Shown: positions 57,414 through 64,000 of the stretch, piece by piece
How the letters are laid out: the number at the start of each line of letters is the position of its first letter
How positions within the stretch are numbered: position 1 is the first letter of the stretch
Assembly (NCBI RefSeq): GCF_018917435.1
Contig: NZ_JAHLOQ010000001.1
Span: forward strand, 124,001-188,000
Length of the DNA stretch: 64,000 bases
From: Intestinibacter bartlettii
GTDB taxonomy: Bacteria > Bacillota > Clostridia > Peptostreptococcales > Peptostreptococcaceae
Direction: 5' to 3'
Program-made: the position numbers and the translations under genes
The notes under the pieces: model-generated
What the model was told of the DNA's origin: nothing
Databases searched by the model: none
Seen by the model: the letters and a program-made list of their open reading frames with translations, nothing else

Positions 57414-57671
57414 TTATTTTGATAGATAGCTTTTTAATAGCTCTTTTAGTAATTCATCTCTTTCGTATTTTTTAATTATACTTCTTGCATTTCTATTGCT
57501 TGTTATATAACTTGAATCCCCAGAAAGTATATATCCTATAATTTGGTCTATAGGGTCATAACGTTTTTTTTCTTCTAACGCTTCATAAACATATTCTAGA
57601 GTTTCTTTTATACTTAGTTTTTCTTCTGACATTCCTTCGAATTTCATTGTGTAATCTAAATTTCTATCCAT
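57414..57671 (-). CDS. ireB: IreB-family regulatory phosphoprotein
   Basis: An 85-residue DUF965 protein. In Enterococcus, IreB is phosphorylated on N-terminal threonines by the kinase IreK and affects cephalosporin resistance. The family pattern is seen in TMKFEGMSEEKLSIKETLEY, KRYDPIDQIIGYILSGDSSY and ITSNRNARSIIKKYERDE. One threonine (T8) is in the expected N-terminal place. It follows alaS, the usual order alaS-ireB-ruvX being interrupted here by the membrane gene. GGAGGGCTTTAAGT precedes the ATG. Confidence 0.93.
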   Translation of the reverse strand: MDRNLDYTMKFEGMSEEKLSIKETLEYVYEALEEKKRYDPIDQIIGYILSGDSSYITSNRNARSIIKKYERDELLKELLKSYLSK

Positions 57672-57695
57672 ACTTAAAGCCCTCCATTAGTTAAA

Positions 57696-57733
57696 ATCCC
57701 CAAAAGCTCAAAATATATAAGAGCTTTTGGTGA
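57696..57733 (-). terminator. Terminator between alaS and ireB
   Basis: On the minus strand ATCACCAAAAGCTC pairs with GAGCTTTTGGGGAT (one mismatch or wobble) and is followed by TTTTAAC. It could separate alaS from ireB, or only partly reduce read-through, because the T run is short. Confidence 0.7.
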
Positions 57734-57744
57734 TTTATAGACTA

Positions 57745-60384
57745 TTATTTTACTTGGCTTTTAATAACCTCACAAGCATAGCTTAGAGCTTCATCTACTT
57801 TTGTAACGTCAGTTGCCCCAGCTTGAGCCATGTTAGGTCTTCCGCCACCTTTACCGCCTGCAATTTTTGCGATTTCTTTTACTATGTTTCCACTGTGGAT
57901 TCCTTTTTCTATAACATCTTTAGTTGCTGTAACTACGAAGTTTACTTTAGAATCACTAACATTAGAGATAGCTACTACACCACTTTGTAATTTATCTCTT
58001 AAATTATCTGCCATTTCTTTTAATGAATTCATATCCATATCTTCAAATTTTGCAGTAAGTAAATTTACCCCATTGATTTCAACTTTTGAATCCATAAGTT
58101 TATCAGCTGATTGTAAACTCATTTTAGCTTTTACATCATGAAGTTCTTTTGTTAAAGATTTATTTTCATCTACTAAAGCATGTGCTCTATTTACTAAGTT
58201 ATCTTCTTTTGTTTTTAAAGCAGAACAAGCTTCTTCGATTAATTCATCTCTAGAATTTAAGTATTCATACACACTTCTTCCTGTAATAGCTTCTATTCTT
58301 CTTACACCAGCCGCTACTCCACCTTCAGATAATATTTTAAATAATCCTACTTGAGAAGTATTTGTTAAGTGAGTACCTCCACAAAGTTCTATAGAATAAT
58401 CTCCCATAGATACAACTCTTACTTCGTTTCCATATTTTTCACCAAATAGAGCCATTGCCCCTTTTTCTTTAGCTTCATTTATGCCCATAACTTCACATTC
58501 TATATCAAGAGATTGTAAAATAACATCATTTACTTTTCTTTCTATTATGTCTAGCTCTTCTTTTGATATTGGTTCAAAGTGAGTTATATCGAATCTTAAT
58601 CTGTCTGGAGTTACTAATGAACCAGCTTGGTTAACATGTTCCCCTAAAGTTTCTTTTAAAGCTTTGTGTAATAAATGTGTAGCTGAATGGTTTCTAGCTG
58701 ATGCCATTCTTATTTCTCTATTTACTAATGATTTTAATGCATCTTTAGTTTTTATGCTACCTTTTTTCACAACACCTATGTGTTTTATTGTATTATTTGC
58801 ACCTTTTTTAGTAGTTACTACTTCAAATAATGCATTTTCGTTTTCTAATATACCAGAGTCACCTACTTGTCCCCCACCTTCTGCATAGAAAGTAGTTTTG
58901 TCAAGTACTATTATTGCTTCGTCTCCTTCATTTATAGAATCTACTATTTCGTCACCTTTAACTATTGCTGTTACAACTCCTGTAGTAGATAAATGTTTAT
59001 ATCCTTCGAAAGTAGATGCTACTGAAGAGTCTAATGTTGAAAGTGGATCTTCTTTCCAGCTTTCACCTTCCATATTTCCTCTAGCACTTCTAGCTCTTTC
59101 TCTTTGTTTGTCCATTTCTTCGTTGAATCCTTCTTCATCTAAATCAAATCCAACTTCTTCTAATATTTCTTGAGTTAAGTCCATTGGGAATCCATAAGTA
59201 TCGTATAATTTGAATACTTTTTCTCCTGCTAATGTACTTTCGTTGTTTGCTTTTAATTCTTCTATATATCCGTTTAGTATTTCACTACCTTGGTCTATAG
59301 TTTCATTGAATTTTTCTTCTTCTATTTTTATAACTTTTTTGATGTAACCTTCTTTTTCAACAAGTTCTGGATAAGCTTCTCCACTAACTTCTTTAACTAC
59401 ATCAAATAAGTTGTATAGGTAGTCTTCTTTTATTCCTAATAATTTACCATGACGAGCAGCTCTTCTTAATAATCTTCTAAGAACATATCCACGTCCTTCA
59501 TTTGATGGAAGGATTCCGTCAGCTATCATGAAGCTTGTTGCTCTTATGTGGTCAGTTATTATTCTTATTGATACATCACTTTTAGCATCTGAACCGTATT
59601 TAACACCTGAAACTCTTTCTATTTCATCTATTATAGCTCTTATAGTATCTACTTCGAATATATTGTCAACGTCTTGCATTATACAACCTATTCTTTCAAG
59701 TCCCATACCAGTATCTATATTTTTGTGAGCAAGTTCTGGATAACTTCCATCTTCTTGTCTATCGAATTGAGTGAAAACTAGGTTCCAGAATTCTAAGTAT
59801 CTATCACAATCACATCCTGGTTTACAATCTGGGTCACCACATCCATATTGTTCCCCTCTATCATAGTATAACTCTGAACAAGGTCCACATGGTCCTAATC
59901 CTATTTCCCAGAAGTTATCGTCTTTTCCTAATCTAACTATTCTTTCTTCTGGTATACTTGAGTGTTTTAACCATAAATCATGTGCTTCATCATCATTTAA
60001 GTAAACTGTAGCCCATATTTTTTCTTCTGGTATTTGTAAATGCTCAGTTACGAATTCCCAAGCCCATTTTATAGCATCTTCTTTGAAGTAATCTCCAAAT
60101 GAGAAGTTACCCATCATTTCAAAGAATGTACCGTGTCTTGCAGTTTTACCTACGTTTTCTATATCACCAGTTCTTATACATTTTTGAACAGTACTCATTC
60201 TGTTTTTTGGTGGAACTTCAACTCCTGAGAAATAATTTTTAAGTGGAGCCATTCCTGAGTTTATTAATAATAAACTTTTATCGTTTTTTGGTATTAAAGA
60301 AGAACTCTTCCCTATATAATGTCCTTTAGATTCAAAGAAATCTGAGAAAGATTTTCTGATTTCATTACAACCCATCTTTTTCAT
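57745..60384 (-). CDS. alaS: Alanyl-tRNA synthetase
   Basis: It charges tRNA-Ala and edits mischarged Ser and Gly. The 879-residue class II enzyme has the aminoacylation core in the first 450 residues (FFESKGH, NSGMAPLKNYFSG, RHGTFFEMMGNFSFGDYF, and a CxxGC-type CKPGCDCDRY metal site), an editing domain with HSATHLLHKALKETLG and CGGTH as zinc motifs (about 560-680), and a C-terminal DHHA1-like domain rich in glycine (GGKGGGRPNMAQAG). AGGAGGTAATACAAT precedes the ATG. The gene is controlled by the T-box leader directly upstream. Confidence 0.97.
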   Translation of the reverse strand: MKKMGCNEIRKSFSDFFESKGHYIGKSSSLIPKNDKSLLLINSGMAPLKNYFSGVEVPPKNRMSTVQKCIRTGDIENVGKTARHGTFFEMMGNFSFGDYFKEDAIKWAWEFVTEHLQIPEEKIWATVYLNDDEAHDLWLKHSSIPEERIVRLGKDDNFWEIGLGPCGPCSELYYDRGEQYGCGDPDCKPGCDCDRYLEFWNLVFTQFDRQEDGSYPELAHKNIDTGMGLERIGCIMQDVDNIFEVDTIRAIIDEIERVSGVKYGSDAKSDVSIRIITDHIRATSFMIADGILPSNEGRGYVLRRLLRRAARHGKLLGIKEDYLYNLFDVVKEVSGEAYPELVEKEGYIKKVIKIEEEKFNETIDQGSEILNGYIEELKANNESTLAGEKVFKLYDTYGFPMDLTQEILEEVGFDLDEEGFNEEMDKQRERARSARGNMEGESWKEDPLSTLDSSVASTFEGYKHLSTTGVVTAIVKGDEIVDSINEGDEAIIVLDKTTFYAEGGGQVGDSGILENENALFEVVTTKKGANNTIKHIGVVKKGSIKTKDALKSLVNREIRMASARNHSATHLLHKALKETLGEHVNQAGSLVTPDRLRFDITHFEPISKEELDIIERKVNDVILQSLDIECEVMGINEAKEKGAMALFGEKYGNEVRVVSMGDYSIELCGGTHLTNTSQVGLFKILSEGGVAAGVRRIEAITGRSVYEYLNSRDELIEEACSALKTKEDNLVNRAHALVDENKSLTKELHDVKAKMSLQSADKLMDSKVEINGVNLLTAKFEDMDMNSLKEMADNLRDKLQSGVVAISNVSDSKVNFVVTATKDVIEKGIHSGNIVKEIAKIAGGKGGGRPNMAQAGATDVTKVDEALSYACEVIKSQVK

Positions 60385-60421
60385 ATTGTATTACCTCCTA
60401 AATTGTTTATATCTTTTACAA

Positions 60422-60672
60422 TAAAAAAACCTCGCGCCTATAAATAACTTATAGGGGCGAGGTATATTCGCGGTACCACCCTAATTACCACTAAAAAAAT
60501 GGCATCTTCGGAAAAACCTTAGCTATAACGTAACTACCGGCAATTCATACTAAGCTCCGAATTGCTACTCCAAGACTGCTTCAAATATTTTGTACTTAAA
60601 GGTTCTCACCACTACCTTTTCTCTGTAAAGCCATATAAATATTTTACTACTTCTCTTCGCTGTATTTTAAAT
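60422..60672 (-). promoter_or_regulatory. T-box leader of alaS
   Basis: On the minus strand the leader shows Stem I features (AGCGAAGAGAAGTAGTA around 60650-60664 and GGTAGTGGTGAGAACC), the invariant T-box AGGGTGGTACCGCG at 60469-60482, and a terminator CCTCGCCCCTATAAG.../...TATAGGCGCGAGG followed by TTTTTTTAT (60422-60462). The T-box binds the acceptor end of uncharged tRNA-Ala, freezing the antiterminator. A GCA alanine codon at 60577-60579, in GAAGCAGTC, is a candidate specifier, but I have not folded Stem I to prove it. The gene downstream, alaS, fits. Confidence 0.9.
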
Positions 60673-60782
60673 ATTGATTACTAATACTAATTTAAATTAT
60701 AAATCATATTTTGTCAATAAATATTTTAATTTTAATTTTTCTTAAGAATTTTGACATAAATAGTTATTAAATTAAACTTGAT

Positions 60783-61871
60783 TTAGAAACTACTTTCTAT
60801 AATTCCTCCACCAACTACTTTGTCTCCATCGTACATAACTACTGATTGTCCTTTTGTTATAGCTCTTTGAGCTTCATCAAATACTATTTTTATTTTGTCT
60901 TCTCCAACTTTATAAACCGTTGCATCAGCTGGTCTTGCAGAGTATCTTACTTTTGCTTTTACTCTTATAGGTTCTTTTATATCTTCTATTGATATAAAGT
61001 TTACATCTGTTGCTATTAGGTTGTGTTTAAATAAATCTGCATTATCGCCTAATATTACAGTGTTATTTTTAGCATTTATATCTATTACAAACATAGGTTT
61101 ACCAAATGCTATACCTAAACCTTTACGTTGTCCTATAGTGTAGTTTACTATTCCTTTGTGTTTTCCTAACACATTACCTTTAGTATCTACAAAATTACCT
61201 TCTTTTATACTTGTATTTGAATGTCTTTTTACATAGTTTGCGTAGTCGTTATCTTTTACGAAACATATTTCTTGGCTATCTGGCTTGTTGTGAACTACTA
61301 GTCCAAGTTCCTTTGCCATTTCTCTTACTTTTTCTTTTTCAAAATCACCTATTGGAAGTAACGTATGCTCTAATTGATCTTGAGTCATATTGTATAGTGC
61401 ATAAGTTTGGTCTTTTTTATCCGTAACTGATTTTGTCAGAACATATCTTCCTGTTTCTTCATCTTTTTGAATTCTCGCATAGTGACCAGTTGCTACATAA
61501 TCACATCCAATTTGTCTAGCTCTTCTATATAAATCTTCAAATTTTATATACTTATTACATGCTATACATGGGTTTGGCGTTCTCCCATTTATATATTCAT
61601 CTATAAAATAATCGATTACTTTTTCTTTAAACACTTCTTTAAAGTTTAATACATAAAATGGTATGTCTAGTTTTTGTGCAACACTTCTAGCATCTTCTAC
61701 GGCCTCTAAAGAGCAACATCCACCATCATTTTCTATTAATTCATATTCCTCATCATCTTGCCATAACTTCATAGTTACGCCGATTACATCATATCCTTGT
61801 TCTTTTAATAAATAGGCAGCAACTGAGCTATCTACTCCTCCACTCATACCTATCATTACTTTCTTTTTCAT
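60783..61871 (-). CDS. mnmA: tRNA-specific 2-thiouridylase MnmA
   Basis: It puts sulfur on U34 of Lys, Glu and Gln tRNAs, receiving sulfur from a cysteine desulfurase. The 362-residue protein has the PP-loop [26 protein letters not shown] with the first catalytic cysteine, [20 protein letters not shown], and [10 protein letters not shown] with the second catalytic cysteine. The C-terminal part is the beta-barrel domain. It is downstream of iscS-iscU, which provides the sulfur donor, and ends without a clear terminator before the T-box region. Confidence 0.95.
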   Translation of the reverse strand: MKKKVMIGMSGGVDSSVAAYLLKEQGYDVIGVTMKLWQDDEEYELIENDGGCCSLEAVEDARSVAQKLDIPFYVLNFKEVFKEKVIDYFIDEYINGRTPNPCIACNKYIKFEDLYRRARQIGCDYVATGHYARIQKDEETGRYVLTKSVTDKKDQTYALYNMTQDQLEHTLLPIGDFEKEKVREMAKELGLVVHNKPDSQEICFVKDNDYANYVKRHSNTSIKEGNFVDTKGNVLGKHKGIVNYTIGQRKGLGIAFGKPMFVIDINAKNNTVILGDNADLFKHNLIATDVNFISIEDIKEPIRVKAKVRYSARPADATVYKVGEDKIKIVFDEAQRAITKGQSVVMYDGDKVVGGGIIESSF

Positions 61872-61981
61872 ATTTGTCTATCACCTCGTTTTTATATTAT
61901 ATCTATTTTATAATAAATTTAAAAGGATTAAATAATAAAATTTTAATTTTATAAATTTATACATTAAAACTTTTAAACGTG

Positions 61982-62013
61982 AAAAAATCTTTGAGTATCC
62001 CCAAAGATTTTTT
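61982..62013 (-). terminator. Terminator downstream of iscU
   Basis: AAAAAATCTTTG (61982-61993) and CAAAGATTTTTT (62002-62013) form a 12-bp stem; the minus strand ends in a T6 run. It separates the isc unit from mnmA. Confidence 0.88.
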
Positions 62014-62032
62014 CTTTATATTATAGCAATTC

Positions 62033-62473
62033 TTAGTCTTCGTCTTCTACATCGTGATCATGGTCATGATCTGGTTCGAATCCTTCTAATTCTGGTATAA
62101 CTATGTTATTTTTTTGAGCATAGTCTACAAGTGCAGCTTTTATAGCTTGTTCTGCTAAAACTGAACAGTGCATTTTTACTGGTGGAAGTCCATCTAAAGC
62201 TTCTGCTACTGCTTTATTAGTTAAAGCTAAAGCTTCATGTATACTTTTACCTTTTATAAGTTCTGTAGCCATTGATGAACTTGCTATTGCAGAACCGCAT
62301 CCAAATGTTTGGAATTTAACGTCTTTTATTATGTCATCTTCTACATCTAGGAATATTTTCATTATATCCCCACATTTAGCGTTTCCTACTTCACCTACAC
62401 CACTAGCATCTTCTATTTCTCCAACATTTCTTGGATGTAAGAAATGGTCCATTACTTTATCACTGTATTGCAT
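62033..62473 (-). CDS. iscU: Fe-S cluster scaffold IscU/NifU-like
   Basis: The scaffold on which IscS-derived sulfur and iron build Fe-S clusters. The three cluster cysteines are present: C34 in GNAKCGDIMKI (with D36), C59 in TFGCGSAIASSS and C103 in KMHCSVLAEQA. The HPRNVGEIEDASGVGEVG segment is typical of the IscU form found with IscS in Clostridia. The last residues are a His/Asp-rich tail (PDHDHDHDVEDED), which could bind metal, and extend the protein to 146 residues. GGAGGAACAAGATT precedes the ATG. Confidence 0.94.
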   Translation of the reverse strand: MQYSDKVMDHFLHPRNVGEIEDASGVGEVGNAKCGDIMKIFLDVEDDIIKDVKFQTFGCGSAIASSSMATELIKGKSIHEALALTNKAVAEALDGLPPVKMHCSVLAEQAIKAALVDYAQKNNIVIPELEGFEPDHDHDHDVEDED

Positions 62474-62632
62474 AATCTTGTTCCTCCTAAATATTCACTA
62501 ATTTTTTATATCTATCGTTAATATAAGTTAATTTTCAATTTAAGCCCTATTATTTTATTTATTATTTAATGTCTTCTAACTTCTTATTATTGTTTATTTT
62601 AATATTACCCATTATACAAGTATATTAACACC

Positions 62633-63832
62633 TTATTTATTTTCTTCTGGATGTTCTTTTATATATGTTTGATATAATGGAGATAATTCTCTAAGTCTAG
62701 CTATTATTGGTGGTAATGTTTCTAATACATAGTCAACATCTTCTTCAGTTGTGAAATCTCCAACTACAAGTCTTAAAGAACCATGAGCTAATTCATGTGG
62801 TAATCCTAAAGCCATAAGTACATGTGATGGGTCTAATGATCCTGATGTACAAGCAGAACCTGAAGAACCTGCTATTCCAGCTTGGTCAAGAAGTAATAAT
62901 ATACCTTCACCTTCTATAAATTGGAATGATACATTTGCAGTTCCTGGTAATCTATCTGTTTTATGACCATTTATTCTTGTGTGTGGTATTCTTTCTTGTA
63001 AACCATACATTAATTTATCTCTAAGTCTTGTAAGTTCTCTAACATGGTTTTCCATATTGTTTTTAGCCATTTCAGCAGCTTTTCCGTATCCTACTATTGC
63101 AGGTACGTTTTCAGTACCAGCTCTTTTCTTTCTTTCTTGAGCTCCACCATGCATGAAGTTGTGTATTTTTACACCTTTTTTGATATATAAAGCTCCTATT
63201 CCTTTAGGACCATATATTTTATGTCCAGACATACTCATTAAGTCTACACCTAAGTCTTTTACGTCTACTGGTATATTACCACATGCTTGAACACCATCTG
63301 TATGCATTAAAGCACCGTGTGCATGAGCTATTTCTGTTATTTCTTTTATAGGTTGTATAGTTCCTATTTCGTTGTTAGCATACATAACACTTACAAGTAT
63401 TGTATTGTCGCTTATAACTCTTTTTAATTGTTCTAAATCTACTTTTCCATCAGCATCAACATCTAAGTAAGTTACTTCGAATCCGTGTACTTTTTCTAAG
63501 TATTCACAAGTATGAAGAATCGCATGATGTTCTATTTTACTAGTTATTATATGATTTCCTTTATTTCTTCTTGCAAAAGCAGTTCCTTCTAAAGCCCAGT
63601 TATCACTTTCAGATCCACCGTTAGTGAAATATACTTCTCTTGGGTCTGCATTTATTAATGAAGCAACTTGAGCTCTCCCTTTGTCTAAACCTTCTTTTGC
63701 TTCTCTACCAAATTGGTGGAAACTTGAAGCATTTCCAAAGTAAGTTGTATAGTAAGGCATCATAGCCTCTAATACTTCAGGTTTAACTGGAGTAGTTGCT
63801 GCATAGTCCATATATATTCTTCTTTTTTCCAT
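62633..63832 (-). CDS. iscS: Cysteine desulfurase IscS
   Basis: A PLP-dependent enzyme that takes sulfur from cysteine for Fe-S clusters and tRNA thiolation. I use the ATG at 63832 (product MEKRRIYMDYAATT..., 399 residues); GGGAG lies nine bases upstream, while the ATG at 63841 directly abuts it and cannot be used. Motifs are IYMDYAATTPVKPEV, IITSKIEHHAIL, the PLP lysine in SMSGHKIYGPKGIGALY and the catalytic cysteine in GSSGSACTSGSLDPSHV. It is the first structural gene after iscR, with iscU 159 bases downstream. Confidence 0.96.
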   Translation of the reverse strand: MEKRRIYMDYAATTPVKPEVLEAMMPYYTTYFGNASSFHQFGREAKEGLDKGRAQVASLINADPREVYFTNGGSESDNWALEGTAFARRNKGNHIITSKIEHHAILHTCEYLEKVHGFEVTYLDVDADGKVDLEQLKRVISDNTILVSVMYANNEIGTIQPIKEITEIAHAHGALMHTDGVQACGNIPVDVKDLGVDLMSMSGHKIYGPKGIGALYIKKGVKIHNFMHGGAQERKKRAGTENVPAIVGYGKAAEMAKNNMENHVRELTRLRDKLMYGLQERIPHTRINGHKTDRLPGTANVSFQFIEGEGILLLLDQAGIAGSSGSACTSGSLDPSHVLMALGLPHELAHGSLRLVVGDFTTEEDVDYVLETLPPIIARLRELSPLYQTYIKEHPEENK

Positions 63833-63845
63833 GATAGTCATCTCC

Positions 63846-64000
63846 CTATTTTTTGATTTCGTTATTCATTAAACAATAAATATCATTCTCTAATCTATTT
63901 ATATTATGAGTTTCATTATAATTGTTTACCATATCACAAAGTGTAATAGATTTCATAACATCATTCATGGCATCTCTCATTTTTTCCCATACTAGCTTTG
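63846..64000 (-). CDS. iscR: IscR-like Rrf2-family regulator, C-terminal fragment
   Basis: The window edge cuts the gene; only the last 51 codons are seen. The reading frame (KLVWEKMRDAMNDVMKSITL, then CDMVNNYNETHKYNRLEND and a TAG stop at 63846) matches the C-terminus of Rrf2/IscR proteins, whose WxxLRDAMNDVLDSITLADL-type helix is characteristic. The cluster-binding cysteines, if present, would be outside the window. Its stop codon lies 13 bases before the iscS start, so they form one operon, and the GGGAG of iscS begins at the iscR stop. Confidence 0.85.
   Translation of the reverse strand, partial: KLVWEKMRDAMNDVMKSITLCDMVNNYNETHNINRLENDIYCLMNNEIKK

Overview
The window is a 64 kb piece of the core chromosome of a low-GC (high-AT) Gram-positive anaerobe. 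Gene content and order point to the Clostridia, most likely the family Peptostreptococcaceae (relatives of Clostridioides difficile). The reasons are an Acd-like SH3/glucosaminidase autolysin beside polC, the iscR-iscS-iscU-mnmA-alaS-ireB run, a Fur gene beside RNase J, and the Firmicutes order rimP-nusA-infB-truB-ribF-rpsO-pnp-(deacetylase)-(M16 peptidase)-ymxH-dapG-tepA-ftsK. The genus cannot be fixed from the sequence alone. I see no rRNA, tRNA, CRISPR array, insertion sequence or prophage.

Layout. 1-10.6 kb is a mixed-strand region: a YjiH-family membrane protein cut by the window edge, a TTG-initiated MGDG-synthase-type glycosyltransferase, two small uncharacterised membrane proteins, an unusually long glutamine synthetase, a KapD-like exonuclease, ExoA, a class I aminotransferase and a MarR regulator. 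It also holds the longest gene-free stretches, a tandem 48-bp hairpin repeat and a short dispersed motif. From 10.7 kb to the end almost everything is on the minus strand. In transcription order, from high to low coordinates, it reads: iscR(partial)-iscS-iscU-mnmA; T-box-alaS-ireB; an alkaline-phosphatase-like membrane protein; ruvX-DUF1292-fur-rnj; dacF; site-2 protease-scpA-scpB-small membrane protein; acd; polC; the rimP-nusA-rnpM-ylxQ-infB-rbfA-nrnA-truB-ribF operon; rpsO; degV; pnp; pdaB-like deacetylase-M16 peptidase-ymxH-dapG; tepA; ftsK-rimO-pgsA; recA with a LexA box; rny; a NERD-like SF1 helicase; a tyrosine recombinase homologue with a degenerate active site; purB.

Themes. The genes serve translation (nusA operon, alaS, mnmA, rpsO), RNA decay (rny, rnj, pnp, nrnA), chromosome replication, segregation and repair (polC, scpAB, ftsK, recA, exoA, ruvX), Fe-S supply (iscRSU), the cell envelope (dacF, acd, pgsA, glycosyltransferase) and amino-acid metabolism (glnA, dapG, aminotransferase). 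Most units end in clear intrinsic terminators, listed individually.

No obvious undescribed multi-gene system is present. The best candidates for new biology are single genes or pairs: the catalytically degenerate tyrosine recombinase next to a helicase with a degenerate NERD-like N-terminus, the phosphatase-like ectodomain fused to a polytopic membrane domain, an orphan HEXXH protein, a tiny membrane protein with spaced histidines, and two very short genes with good ribosome binding sites that I found by eye.
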